From Clostridia bacterium (GTDB lineage: Bacteria; Bacillota; Clostridia; Christensenellales; Maliibacteriaceae), in the NCBI GenBank assembly GCA_017431145.1, contig JAFRLQ010000120.1, positions 1-53,548 on the forward strand: a stretch of DNA of 53,548 bases, written 5' to 3'. Below, one piece after another: positions 34,901 through 49,900 of this stretch; the stretch's first letter is position 1, and each line of letters begins with the position of its first letter. The notes under the pieces were generated by a model. It made no database searches. It was not told the origin of the DNA and was given only the letters and a program-made list of their open reading frames with translations. Both the position numbers and the translations under genes were made by a program.

Positions 34901-37900
34901 ACACGCGGTATGCTGATGCGCGCGTCAGACGATGCGAACGTGCGCATCCTCGCAGGTTCGCTCAGCGTGGCGCCTTCCAGATTCGGCGTCGGTCTGACCG
35001 TTGCCGCGATGTCCAATAACGACTCCGTCACGGCACAGATCGGAGACGGGACTGTGATCAATGTCACGGCAGGCGGCTATACGCAGACAGCAGAAACGAA
35101 CGAGCAGGTCATGGTGGCGACAGTCGCTGCATCCGTCAGCACGTCGGCGACCAGCACCCTCACGATGGGCGGTGCGGTCAACGTGGTCGACTGTGGCATC
35201 AAAGCGCATACGATCGTGGGCGAGGGAACGCAGATCACGGTGGCGGATGACGTGAAGATCGGCGCTTTGACGGACAGCGATATCCTCCTGATCTCTGTAT
35301 CCGCGGCAGGCGGCGGATCAAAAGTCGCGGTGGGCGGCACGATCGGCGTAGTCGTGAACAATGCGGTCTCAGACGTGACCGTCAAGAGCGGAGCGAAGAT
35401 CGAGAGCACAGCGGAAAGCACCGTGATCAGAAGCGTGAATAGAGAGCGTCTGATCGACGTGCTTGCATCCGCTTCCGCGGCGACGGGCGGCGGAAACGTA
35501 TCGGTCGCGGGCACAGTCGGTGTCCTGATCTCCAGAACGCAGGCGTACGTATACATCCTGGATCAGGCGACTGATCCGGTGACAGGTCTTGCCATAGGCG
35601 AACCGACAAGGATCCTGGCGAAGAAGGATGTGCGCATTCTGAGCGAAACGGCAAGCACACTGATCGAGATCGCGGCTGCGGTCTCTCTGGGCGGCACAGC
35701 TGTCGCAGTCGGTGCGACAGTTCTGGCTAATGTGCTCGAGCGCAACGCGGGCGTGACTGTCGGAAGCAACGCTGTCGTGACGGCGCAGGACGGAAGCGTC
35801 CTGATCCAGTCCGAAGGCGAGGACACGAACGTGATCCTCGGAATCGCGGCTGCGGCTACAGCAGGAAACGCGCTCAGCGGCACGATCCCGGTCCTGGCCT
35901 CCGAGACCAAGATCGAAACGAAGATCGGCAAAGGCGCAAAGATCACGGCAGGCGACTCCATCGGCGTCATCGCCGCTCTGACGGACGGCGTGTACATGTT
36001 TGCAGGCGGCATCTCGCTGGCAGGCGGTTCAGCCGGCGTCGGCGCGACAGTCGGCGTCATGGTGCTGTCGACAGCCGTGGCGGTGGATGTGGCGGCGAGC
36101 GCAGTGCTGAACGCACGTGCACAGAACGGGAGCAGCGGCATCTATACCGCAACGAACAGAGATAACAAGAGACGCGGCGTCATGATCGAAGCCGCGACAA
36201 AGGATACCGTGGTGGTGGCAGGCGTCGCAGCAGGTGCCGGAATGACCGGAGCAGGCGCGGGCACCGTCGTCACGACGGTCGTGGAGAACGAAACAAAGGC
36301 AACGGTCAACGACGGCACACAGATCACCGCAGGTTCCGAAGACGGGGAGGACGCAGACATATCCGTCAGCGCGGACGATGAAACGATTCTGTTCGGTTTC
36401 GCCGGCGCACTGGCTGTCGCGGGACAGGTCGGTGTCGGCGCAACGGTCGGCGTCATGGTCTTCTCCAAACTGGTGGAAGCAGCCGTAAACGGAAACGCGA
36501 TCCTGACGTCGATCGGAAAAATCGGTGTGAAGGCAATCGACGAAAGCATCCTGATCCTCCTGGCGCTCGGCTTTGCCGGCGGCGCGACGGCAGGAGCGGC
36601 CGGCAACATCACAGTGATGGTCTATGATGACACAACGACCGCCAAGCTCGGCGGCACGGTGAGAGCGGCAGCCGGCGTCGATGTGACGGCAAATTCGGAC
36701 AATACACTTGTGAATATCGCCGCAGGTGCGGCTCTGGGCGGCACGGCGGGTGTTTCCGCGGTCGCGGTCGTGACCTATTTCCAGGGGAACACCACCGCGC
36801 AGATCCTTGACGGCGCACAGCTCGGCACACAGGGCGCTCCGCTTGAAGGGGACGTCAATGTTGTCGCGGCTTCCACTGAACTTGTCACCGCAGACGCCGC
36901 GGGCGCGGCGATCGGCGGCACGGCAGGCGTCGGCGGCACGGTGGATGTGATCATCACCAAATTGAACACGGCAGCCATGACAGGCAACAGCGTGAAGATC
37001 TACACACAGGGTGATGTGAACGTCAGTGCAGACGATACCTACAATCTGGTCGCGATCGTGGCGACCGCCGCGGTCGGCGGCGTGGCAGGCGTCGGCGTCA
37101 CAGCGCTGGTGAGCGTCAGTTACGCGACCGTCACCGCACAGATCGGCACGGGCAACATTATCGAGGGAGCGAACATCGCGGTCCTCGCAGCGGACAACCG
37201 CGACCTTGTCACGGGCGACGGCACCGTTTCGGTCGGCGGCACGGCAGGTGTCGGCGCGACGGTGACAGTGGTCGTATCCGGCGCAAAGATGAGCCAGGAC
37301 GCACACGACACGCTGTATGGAAAGAAAGCGGACAGCGACGATACGGAAGAAGGCGTCATGAAGCCCGAAGACCAGATGAGCACCGGGTTCAGTTTCGCGA
37401 ACTTCAGAGCCCTGTTCGCAAAGCAGGACAGCCATGAGATGGCGGCCATGCTGGAAGGCGACGGACAGAAAGAAGATACGGACTGGCACGACTACGGCCA
37501 GGGCGGAAGCGGGGAGACCAACCCCGTATTGGGCGACGGACAGCTCTATATCCGCAATGAAGACAACACCTACAGCCGTATCACGCGCGAAGAGGCGCTG
37601 GACAGCTACGCGAACGCACAGCTTTACACCTTCGACGCCGAAACCGCCACTTACATCACAGCGAACCCCGTGCAGGGGGACGGCAGGATCTTCGTCGCGA
37701 AGGAGGACCTCTTCGAATACGTCGAGATCACTAAAGAAGAAGCGGAGTCGATCTACAGTGACAGACCGCAGTATATCTACAACACAACGTACAAGAAGTA
37801 TCTTCCGAAGCCGGATGACGTCGACGACGACACGGAGCTTTATATCGCGGTAAGCGAGTTCATGGGACCGTACGTCAGACCCGAGGAACTGGACGATTAT

Positions 37901-40900
37901 ATCGAGATCACCGAAGACGAAGCGGTGTCTCTCTACAAGGATATCCAGCTGTACTGCTACGGCGGCACATCGGCCGGCTATGCCGAGATGGCATCTCTGA
38001 CGGGTGACGGAAGAGTATATGTCGACAATGGAGACTACACGTACACCGGCATCACGGATGAGGAAGCGGCGGGCACTTACAAGAACACGCAGCGGTACTA
38101 CTACGACACAGAGACGGACAGCTTCATCGCAACTGACGCGACATCCGCGAACAGTTATGACGCGTCGGGATTCGCAGACACGGCGAACGGCGGCATGGAA
38201 TTCAGCAGCAGCGAACTGAAGAGCTGTCAGCTGTATATCCTGAACAAGGAAGGAAAATACATCGCGGTCAGCGACGACGAGATCCAGACGCTCGGCGTAC
38301 AGTGCTACTACAAAGATCCCGCGACAGGCAAATTCGTTGCGACAGACGCTGCCTCGAGCTTTGATTCCTCTTTGCCGCGCACAACGCGCAAAGACGCGGT
38401 CAGTGCCGTCGTGTACAGCGGAAGCAGTCTGAAGGCGAGTGCCAATATCGACGTGAAAGCGACGGACACCATCAACGCGCTGTTCATTTCCGGTACGGCC
38501 GCTGTCGGCGGCGTGGCCGGTGTCGGCGTCGGTCTCAGCGTCGCGGTCCTGCATTCGAACGTGGCAGCGCTGGTCGAGGCAGGCGCAGAGCTCGAAGCGG
38601 GCGGAGACATCACCGTCGAGGCGATCTCCGGCTCCGAGAGAAAAGCAACGGCTGATTCCCTGGGAAGACTGAAATCCGGAGACAGCAACTATCTGACACA
38701 GGAAGACATTTCCGGCAACAACGCGGAAGCAGACAGACAAAGCGATAACACTGCCGCGACATCCACGATCCGGCTGATCTCCGTGACGGCGTCAGGCGGC
38801 ATGGTCGGTGTGGCGGTCAGCGGCGCGGTCCTGCTCATGTTCAGTGAGGTCGACGCGCAGTTCGCAGGCACGGTCAAGGACGGAAACGGCGTCATGAACG
38901 CCCGGAACGTGACGGTCCATGCCGGCATGAATTACGGAAAAGTCGAAACGATCAATATCGGTGCGGCAGGCGGCGCGGTGGGCGTCAACGCCTCCTTCAG
39001 CATGGCGTATTTCGCGGGCAGCGCGACTGCGAAGATCGCGGATGGCGCAAAGATCGGCGGAGTCACGAACGAAGTGAACGTTCTGACGGACGGAACGACA
39101 CAGGCATCCGTCGTGGCGGCGGCGCTGGCGGCGGGCGGTGTCGCGGTCAACGCAGGCGTGGCGCTTGCCATCAACCGGACGAAGGTACGCAGCGCGATCG
39201 AGCGCAACGTCAAGATCGACGTACCGGCAGCGGTGAACGTCGGGCACGATTTCAATACGGAAGCGAAGGCATGGATCCTTTCCCTTGTCATCAGCGCGGT
39301 TTCCGTCGGTGCGACCGTAACGGTCGTGATCAACAAACTGGATGCGCTCTCCTATGTGGGATACGACCATGAAAGACCGACAGAGACCGCCCAGAGCGAC
39401 ACCGTCATCAAGGCGGCATCCCTGAACGTGAAGGCCAAAGCGGCAGGCAGCAGCGAGGTCTTCGGTATCGCGGCAGGCGGTGGGGCAGTTGCGGTCAATG
39501 CGATCGTCGCGCTGGCACTGAACTTCGCGAAGAACGTCGCGCTGGTCAGCGGCATGCCGATCGATCTGAAGGGCCAGATGAACGTCACGGCCGTGCTTTC
39601 AGGTGAAACGGAGACGATCACCACTTCGATCGGCGCAGGAGGCGTTGCAGTTGGCGCGTCTGTCGATGTGGCATATATCAATACGGAAAACAGGGCAGTC
39701 GTGGATGTCACGAACGCGCCTCTGACTGCTGCAGGCCTGAGTATCAATGCAGGCACAAAGACAGACCCCAACAACGCACAGGCCAACGTGCTCGGGATCA
39801 CAGGCGGCGCAGGCGGCACGGCAGTCAATATCAATATCGGGCTGGCGCTGAACGAGGCGCAGAACAGTGCGAAACTGAGCGGCACTGCAGGCGAAGAGCG
39901 GAATATTTCGCTTGGCGCACAGGGACTCAGCGTTACGGCGGAAGGACGCGCGAAGGCGTTCGCAGCGCTCTACAGCGCGGCGATTGCCGGAATGTCGGTC
40001 AACGTTTCCATGGCTTTTGCATGGCTGCGCAACACACAGGAAGCGGTCGTGGATACGGATACGCAGATCCTGGCGCCGAATGCACCTGTTACGGTCAGCT
40101 CTATCCAGAGCGAGAAAGAGGGCGGACGCAGCAGCTACACGTTCCCGTCCGACACGACGATCGCATTCGGTGACAGAATGGCGAGAGCATATCTGTTCTC
40201 CGCAGGTGCGGGTCTGGCGACGGCTACGGCAAGCACGGGTATCGTCGTATCCGACAGCACCGACAGAGCGAAGCTCCGTGTGAAGGATCTCACCTGTGCA
40301 AACGTGAACGTCACCAACAGCGGAAAATCCCTTGCGGAGACAAAGATCGACAATATAAGTGCCGGTGTGCTCTCCGTCGGCGTGCTTTCAGGCGTGACCG
40401 TTGCGGCGGGTGTTTTCGAGACGCTGGTCGAGGTCATGGAAGGCGGCATGATGAATGTGTCCGGCCTGACGATCACGAACAATTATGTATCCGACGCGAA
40501 GACTGAGGTCACACCGTCTGCAGGCGGCGTGGACGCGGGTCTCGCGTCCGCTGAAGTGAACCTGGCACTGGCAGCCAACATCACAAAGGCGCGCACAGGC
40601 ATTACCGGTAAAGGCACGATCGAAGCGGCGGACGGCGCGGTCACGGTCCAGACGACCGGAGAATCTCACGCTACGGCGCAGATCAATACGCCGACGCTGG
40701 ATGCGAATGCCGTCAAGGTCTCGGCGAACGCGGTCGGTGCGGTAAACAGCACAGATCAGCGGACATTCGTGAGGGATATCATACTGAACGCAGGATCTCT
40801 GACCGTTACGTCAATACTTAACCCGGGAGACGTGACGACAGAGAAGAATAAAACGACAGGCAAGGAGACCGTCAAGATCGTGAAGGAAGGCGCGACGGCA

Positions 40901-43900
40901 ATCGTCGGCGGCTCCAGCGACACGGAAGGCGTATCCTTCTCAGTTGTAGGCGGCAGCGCGAACGTTGCGGTCGCAGACTTCCGCGCCTGCAATTACGCGA
41001 CGGTCGATAACGCCCAGATCACGCTGACCGGCGACCTTGCGGTCACGGGAAGCGGGAACTCCATCGTGAAGTCCTCTGTGAAGACGGGCTCCAATATCGG
41101 ATACTATTCCGCGAACCTGACGGTCGTGTACGCACACGCGAACGGAACTTTCATATCCGGCGTCGACACAGGAAAGCGCAAAGTCCGCGCAAGAAGCATC
41201 AAAGTGGACACGCAGTACCGCACAAGGGCGCAGGCGACCAGCGCGGTCGCGGAAAAAGGCGTCTCCGCAGCCATGGTGAACGCAGGCGTCAACCTGGCCT
41301 TCGCGGAAGCCTCCGCAACGGCGGAAGCGTACATCACAGGCGACGGCGGACAAGCCGAGGCGTTTAAGGAAGAAGGAGCATCCGGAACGGAGGACGACAG
41401 CGAAACAGACGATACGGAAGAGGCAGACAGCACCGAAAGCGGCGCCGTCATCGTCAGCGTGACAGGACACGGACAGGCGGAGGCGGGATTTGCCAAACCG
41501 GTCGTGGATATCGGAGGAATCGCCATTGCGATCAACGTCGTCCAGGCCGATCTTACCGGCGTGCAGCGCGCATGGCTCGGCCAGGTGACACTGACGGCGG
41601 ATACGGTCAGCATGACCTCCGTATTCAACAAAGACAATGAAGAAACTGCCGCTGAGGCAAAGCAGGGCATCGGCGGACAGAGCAGCTCCGGCGGCCTGAG
41701 TGTCGCGGGCGTCAGCATCAAGGCAAACACGGCGACAGCGAGAGCGAATTATGTCAGCGAGGCGATCGCGGACGGGACGTTCTTTGATGTGAATAACTCG
41801 GTCAGCATCACGGCGGGCGGCAACGCACTTTCACATGCAGGCATCGGAACAGGCAGCGAAGTATCTCTGCTCGGATTCGGACTCATGATCTGCATCGCCA
41901 AGGCGGACGCACAGATCAACGCCCTCATGCGCAACATCACAGGCGAAATCAGGGCGGGAAGCGTCACTGTCACGACCGATTACAAAGCGGACGCGAAAGC
42001 GGAAACGACTGCTCCGAAGAACGGTGTGAAACTGAGACTCGCCGGTGTGGACAGCAACATCGCGACAGCAACGGTCGGTGCACACAGTGAAGCGGGCATC
42101 AGCGGCACCGGACACTTCAACGTGAGCGGTTCCGTGAAGGTGCACGCGAACGGCGCGGTCAGCGCGACAGCAGACGTGGAGCAGGGACTCGTGGTTTCCG
42201 GCGTGAACGTCGGCGTGAACGTCGTCAAGAGCAAACTCATGGCAGAGCAGAGCGCGTATATCCGACTGACAGGCGATAGTGAAGCAGGCAGTCTGGATAT
42301 TCTCTCCGATCTGGGAACACCGGTTTCCAAAGCAACGACAGAATGCGTCTCCACGACAGGAGGCGGCAGTATTGCACTGATCGGCGTGACCGTCAATGTC
42401 GCACACGCAGTATCCCAGACAGCAAATACGGCTGTGCTGGAAGGCGGCAGCTATACAAGTATCTACACGGTCGACGTCAAGGCACAGACGAAGTCGACTG
42501 CTGACGCGTACGCACAGACAGCTAAGAGCGTCGGACTTGCCGTGATCGGCAGCCTCTCCAGCATCGCGTATACGAAGGATACCGTAAACGCATATATCAG
42601 CGGCGCGGTGATCACAGGAGCGGCTAAATCGGGCGACCTGAAAGTTACGGCTGTCAGCACCGCGAACGCGACCGCGAAATCCGAAAAAGGCGGCGGGATC
42701 GCCCTGGGGTCGGCACAGACCACCAGCGCGGATGCGCGGATCGGTGAAAACAGGACGCGCAGGCAGACTGCAGCCGCAGGAATCGACGGCGGCTCCATCA
42801 GCATGAACGGAAACGTGAGCATTTCCGCTTCGAATACAGGCACCGTTCTGGCGGATATCGTGAGCGGTCTGCTGATCACGGCGCTGAATGTTTCCTCCGC
42901 GGTGCTTCCGACAGTCAGTTACTATACGACAGAGGCTTACATTACAGGCGGCGCAGTCATCGATGCAGGAAAGGACATCCTTGTCACGACGACAGAACAG
43001 ACGAACGCGACAAGCAAGGCGATCGGAAGCTCCATCGGCTTCGGCCTCAACGCGTCGGTCACATACGGAAACAACAAAGTGATCGCGGATGACCGGATCG
43101 ACATCGACGGTACGCTGCGCGCGAAGAAGGGCATCAGGATCACGATCGACAGCAACGCGGATCTGAACGCGGTGACAAAGGAGAGCGGCGGCGGGTTCGT
43201 CTCCGGTTCCTTCCTTGTCGCAGTCAATAAAGTATACAGATCCGGGCTGATCGACATCGCGAAGAACGCGGTGATCGAAGCGGACTTCGGAAATATCGAC
43301 ATCATCAGCGCGATCGGTACAAAGGACAGCATCTATACATCCGCTACGATCTCTTCCGGCGGTATTCTCGCATTCGGCGACGCGCATCAGGATGTCACGA
43401 TCAGCAATACAGCAAACGTAACGGTCCATGAGGGCGTGACGATCTTTGACCGGTTCAATACAGTCACGATCCGCGCGGACGCGTCCGCGGAAGGGATCCG
43501 GATGTACGGAAGTGCGGACTGCACAGGCGCAGGCGTCGATCCCACGGTCAAGAACTATGTCACGACACTGCTGACTGCGTCCGTGATGATCGGGAGCACC
43601 GGAACAGACGCTCCTCAGGTAGCGATCGAAGGGCGCTACGTCATCATCACATCGAACATCGGAAAACTGAACATTTATGAGTACGCGTACGCGAAAGGCA
43701 GCGCCCTGATCGCGGCCTTCAGCGCGGAAAATTATGTGGATACGGTACTGAATGCAAGCACCAGAGTCGTCAACACACATCTTACCGCGCACGATGAGGG
43801 TCAGATCTACGCGTCGACCAAGCCGGAGTACAGGAGCGCGAACATCGACGTGTATTCCAGGATCCAGCTGAACGCAGCCGGCGATGCGACGGCGAAGATC

Positions 43901-46900
43901 GATCTGGACGTGAAAGCCTTCGCGGATCTGGCGATCAGCGACGGGTTCGTCTTCCACGGCGCGAAGTTCACGGCACGCACGTTCGAGTTCGAAAAAGCAA
44001 GAACGGATGAGCGAATGAAGACCGGCGGATTCATCGTCAAGCACACGGACAACAAAGACAGCAGTTTCACCAGCAGATCCAGTAGCGTGATCACGGATCC
44101 GCAGCTGTATCTGGGCGACGCTGCGGCAGGCATCTATATCGATATCTACGGAGACACGGCGGAGGAGATCCGCTCGGTCGGCCTGCGCAATGAGAAGCCG
44201 ATCTGGACGGTGAGCAACGACAAAGTACAGATTGCGAACATCAAGAACGCGCTGCCCGGATACGCTTACCTGTACGGAAAAGTCACAGGAGAGCAGGTCT
44301 TCGATCAGTCTGTGATCCCGACGGTCGTCATCACCAACAGCACACAGAAAGAGATCGAACTGAACACCGTAACCTTTGAGAATACGGGATTCATCGCACC
44401 GCAGGTGTTCAAGAATACGGTCAAGAGAGGGGAGAATGCGGAACACACCGCGTACGAACCGGTCCTGCTCGTGGAGAACAGCGAGGCGAAGGATGTTACC
44501 GTGAACGGACTGATCCCGGCCTACAACGGCACCGTGATCTTCAGATGGACCGGTGCACAGGGAGGCACACTCAAGACAAAAGCAGCACTCTCTTCCGCGA
44601 CGATGGAGGTTCAGGGAACAGACAGCATCCGTCCCATCTGGGCACACGATCTGGTGATCGAAAACGCCGGACAGATCGGGAAGAGCGCAGCCGAGCCCGT
44701 CTACGCATGGATTTTCGAAGAGGGCAGCCGGGCAGGCAGCGTGAACGCGAAAGCCCTGGGGGACATCTGGCTCGATCTTACAGCGGTACAGGTCCTCACA
44801 GTATCCGATCTGGACAATATAAACAATACTAAAGCGCCGAAACTGTCGATGGATCTTACCGAGATCACATCGGTGAGCGGAACAGTGGATCTGGTGCTTG
44901 AAGAGGGTCGCAACCTGTATGTCAAAAACGGCATCGCGACGGTGCTGATCCCGATCCCGGGCACACTGGAATACGCGACGGATTCCACGGTCAGGCTGAA
45001 CAACAACCACACGATCAACGGACTCGACATGCTGAACTATTACATGATCGCGTACGATCCGATCACAGGAACAGGCACCTATCAGCTTCCGAACGGGTCT
45101 GTCTTCTACATCGTCAGCAACGAGGACGGTTCAGGAAGCACTCTCCGGATCGAGGAGAACGGCACGATATGCGCGATCGGAGACTACACCTTCAACTATG
45201 ATAAGGACAACAACCTCGAATCGATCGGGATCGGCTACGGTGTCACCATCAACCTGGTGGAAGGCACGCTGGACGTCGAGGAGTACACTTCCTTCGATGT
45301 GGTGATGAGCGCGGTGTCCGCGGACTGGCTGGCAGCCATGGGTTTGTTCAAAAACAACGGAGGCATCTCCATCCGTACGACGAAGAAGGGAAGCAACAAT
45401 ACCAGCGAAGAGATCGAGTTCATTATCGAGCAGGTCAATCAGACGGAGGATCAGTACGGATACATCTGGTACTGCATGCAGGGACGCAGGCCCGGAACCT
45501 CCGGCTCGCAGAACGCGGACGTCGAGGTGTATATGATCGGCGTGAAAGAAGACACAGTGCAGTTCTTCCGCCTGACGGAAGACGAGGACATCGTGTCCAC
45601 TTGTTATGACGATGTCTTCAGAAGCGAGAATATCGGAAGTGGCAAGCACGGCGACTGGTACGTCACCACACGGACAAGGAAACAGGCGTTCCTTAGCCAG
45701 AACAATCTGCTGAACGAACAGAGCCTGATCATCCGCAATGAGACTGAATGGTACGAGTTCAGTGACTTCTTCGGCACCGGAGTGAAGGTCCGCGTGAAGT
45801 ATAATGAAAGCACGAAGGCCTGGACTTATGAATATGAAAGCGGAAAGGTCGGATTTATCTCCACATGGACAGCACTGCCCGTGACCGTAACGCCGCTGGG
45901 CACGACGATCGGCGAGACGGACGTTGAGGCGCTGAAGACACTGAACGGCTACTACTGGATGCTGAATGCACCGGTCAAAAAGGTCCTAAAGGAGGTCGTA
46001 TGCGGCGACGGATCGCTGACGGCGAATGAGGGCGATCACTTCGTCTTCACGCAGCCGGATCACGAGACAAAGCCAAACTGGCACTACGAGTACTGGCCGC
46101 TGCGGATCACGGCGTATTCAAGATACGTCGAGGGAACCTATTTTAAGATCGAGGAAGTGTCCGCGTTCCTGTCGAACGAAGCGTTTACGACGCAGATCAT
46201 CTATGAGACGGTCGACGACAAGGGCAACATCCGCACCATTTACGAGAAACGCAACGCGAACGGCACGCTGGAAGGATACTACGAGTACTGGACGGATAAC
46301 GGAGTGGAGAAGACCGCGAGGGTCACCGTGAGTACCGACCTGATCAAGGAGATTCAGGGCACAGGTGTCTACAAACTCATGTCCGGAACGGAGGGTTACA
46401 AGTACGGAAGCGATACGCTTGCGGGAGGATTCTCCACGGTCGGCGAAAAACCTGTGACCGCGGCGGGAACTTACTACTACCCGTATGCATTGCTGAATGC
46501 GGACGGATCGGTCAGCGGCTATCACAGCAATCTTCTGGTCAAAGTGGTCTACGGCGCAAACGGCGCGAGCATCACGGGCGTTTCGCTTATAGAAGTCACA
46601 CCGGAGCAGACCACGGAAATCAGCAAGGCGGAAGAGGGACTCTACAACATTAAGGGCACAGCCGGTACGACTACCTTCATCTCGCAGCAGGTCGCCAGAA
46701 GAGAGACAGGCAAGAGCATCAAGGCTGGAGACACCACGATCAGCGGCGGAACCCTGTGGACGCTGGAAAAGGACGGCAGTCAGTATTATGAAGTGATTGT
46801 TACGGATAACGGCAAAAAAACGTCCTATACTTATCAATACAATGCGACGACCAAGACCTGGTCGCTGAAGTGGACATACGAAAACGTGAGAAGCGCGACG

Positions 46901-49900
46901 ATCTCCGGAGAAGCGCTTGTGGAACTGTTCTACGCGTACTATGACAAAGAGCAGGCAAGCACCGAAACGACGCCTACGATCACCGACGAGTCACTGCAAT
47001 TGTACGCAAAGAAGGCGGACTACGACAAAGTCAGCACAACGGTAACGGCGGCTCTTTATACGATCAGTCCGGCAGGCATCCTGTCCGCATGCGACGCTTC
47101 CGCCGGAACGCTCAAAGCGGTGATCGATCCCGATAACAGCACGACCGTCAAAGCGATCGTCATACCTGAGGTCAGGACGGATCTGACGGTGGCCCTGACC
47201 TGCACGGAAGTCACGAAAGAGGTGACGACGGATTATCATAAGGTCACTTACACCAGAGAGACCGGAACGAAACTTGCCGCGACGGGAAGAGTCAATCTTT
47301 CCCTGAGCTCGACGAGAACGGTCGCGTCCGGAGACGGAAAGCAGAAACTGGTCCTGCGCTTCGGGCAGACTGTTTCGGGCGAAGCAGGCGGCTTGCCGGA
47401 GCCTGCGACGATGACGTTCACAGGTCCCATCAATGACATCAGCCTCAATCCGATCCAGATCCCTATCTGCGACGTGCTGCAGAAGACGGACAACAGAAAC
47501 GGATATCAGATCACAGACAAACTGTATATGACGAACGACGGACTGATCGTCATGATCAACGGCGCGTTCTCTTCCAAATATGACGGCAAGCGGTACGTAT
47601 CCAGCAATCTGTCGATGGACAACCTTTCAAGCAAGGATCCCGCGCAGAACGGCACATGGGCGAACATTACGCTCAATGCCGGACAGAACATCTGGCGCGA
47701 GATGCGCACAGACCGTATCGCAACGGACATGAACGGATACTGGTACCTTGCAAACGAGGACGCTTACGCGATCAGCTGGACCCGGATCGCGAAGGACGGA
47801 AACACGGAAACAGAGAGCATCGTTCTGGATGACGACGGCATGGGAACGATCACCTATAACGGAACCGTTTACCTTGAGATCTCCAAAGGCAAAGACGAGA
47901 ACGGCAAACCGGTCCTGCTGTATACGCTTCCGCTGTTCACCGGAGCATCGGTGTCCGGACACGCACAGGCAGGATCCGACGGAAAGGTGGTTCTTCTTGA
48001 GAAGACCGGAGCGACGCAGAAACTGTTTGCGCCGGACATGAACGATCCCAACAAGGGCACGGATTTCAACGTGCAGACGATCCGTGCGGACGGCGCAGGC
48101 CAGAGCGTGATCATCACGCTTCGAGATCCCAATGGATCGATCCTTGACGGCGACGCTCCTGCAAAGGATGACAACGATATCAGCGCATACAGCAGCGTAC
48201 AGATCGTTTCCTCCAGCAGCGGAACGATCGGGACACATAAGAACCCGCTGGAGATCTCCGCACCGGTGATCGATATGGTGAACATGCTGGAAGACAGCAT
48301 TATCGAGACGGATACACATCTGTACGTCGATGAAGACAGCGTAGCATTCCTGAAGGACACCATCGTAGACGGTGTGGTCTGGGAGCTGGTCACCAAAGAT
48401 GGCGACATCATCTTCGGCGATGAAGAAAACGGCGCGATCTACAGCCTGACTGTGATCAACGGTGGCGACGCGAGCCTGAAGACCAACAAACTGCAGATGG
48501 AAGGCGGCGCCTACGTTGCGAATACGGAAGCGGTGATGAACGGAGATCTGATGCTCCGCAACCTGTTCGTGAACGGAGCGGATGCGAATGGCAATCCCAG
48601 CAGAGCGGACTTCGACACAGAAGGGGACATCATCGTCGAGAAGATCCGTGCGGATCACGGACAGATCGGGATGGAAGCCGGCGGAGACATCCGCTTCGAC
48701 AACGCCATGATCCACGCATCCGGACTGAGCATGAGCGCAGACGGCACGCTCGGCATGCGCGAAGGCGGCGGAACATACTGCGGCGAATACGGACAACGGG
48801 CTTACATCGAGGTCGATCCGGACGGAAGCGACAGATCAACGCTGCAGCTGTCAGGTGCGAGTATCGGAAACGAAGACAACAGGCTGATCGTGGATATCCC
48901 GCAGGACGTCACTCTTCAGATCGACAGAGTCGGCAACCTGTACCTGGATGCGCTGCAGATCATACCGGAAGTACAGAAGAAAGACGGAACGTATGAAGAG
49001 GCGCGCGTCACGGCACTGGATCCGGCGCTTCGGATAGACCGTGTCAGCCATCCGGATAATCCGATGGTCAACGAATACACGGGCACGGAAGTCGAAAGCG
49101 GACAGAGCGTGGACGGCGACTGGCTGGAACACATTACGGATGAAGTCCACACCGGTGCGATCCCGCTTCAGGAGAACGGGGAAATCGCACAGCGGATCGT
49201 CGAGAAGAAAGGTGACGGCTGGGCGAGTGTGATCGACAGCGACGCTGTCGCAGCACTGCTCGCAGATCAGACACAGAGCACGGCGATCACAGCAACGGTC
49301 ACAGAGGAAGACCTGCGCAGGGTCATCGAAGGCATGCGCGGCGAGACACAGGTGCCCAGCACGACGGACAGAAACCTGACAGACTGGATACTGAACAACA
49401 CCGACAGCTGGAAAAAGACACTGGATCCCGAACTGGTCAGCCAGATTGAGGCGAAACTGGAAGATCCGGAGTCGGAACCGCTGACAGATGAAGAGATCCT
49501 TGCAGTCATGGAAAACTTCACGCCTGACGAGGATGAAGAGGAAGCCTGGCATGAGGCGCGGCTGACCGAGATCATCAGCACTGCAGACGAAAACGGCGAT
49601 CCTGCCGGCATCAAAGCACTGGTACAGGCGCTGAAACAGAAGGAATCCGAAGAAGAGCGCATCGCGCTTCTGACGGCACTGCTCGATCTGCAGACGGCGG
49701 AAGACAGCACGGAAGAGCCTGTGAAGGAGCTGGAGGCGCTTATCGGAAGCCTGCTGACAGACGAAGAGAAGGAAGCACTGTACGCAGCAGCGCTGGGTGA
49801 AGCGCAGATACCGGAAGAGGCACAGAACGGATACGAGGATCCGGCGCCAAGACCGATCCATGTCCAAATCGGCATCAGTACCGGTGAAACGAATATCTAC

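Noticed and set aside
35000-37300. Regular repeats that could suggest a CRISPR array or satellite DNA
   Set aside because: The periodicity is at the protein level, with diverged DNA and conserved residues; there are no identical direct repeats with unique spacers and no cas genes.
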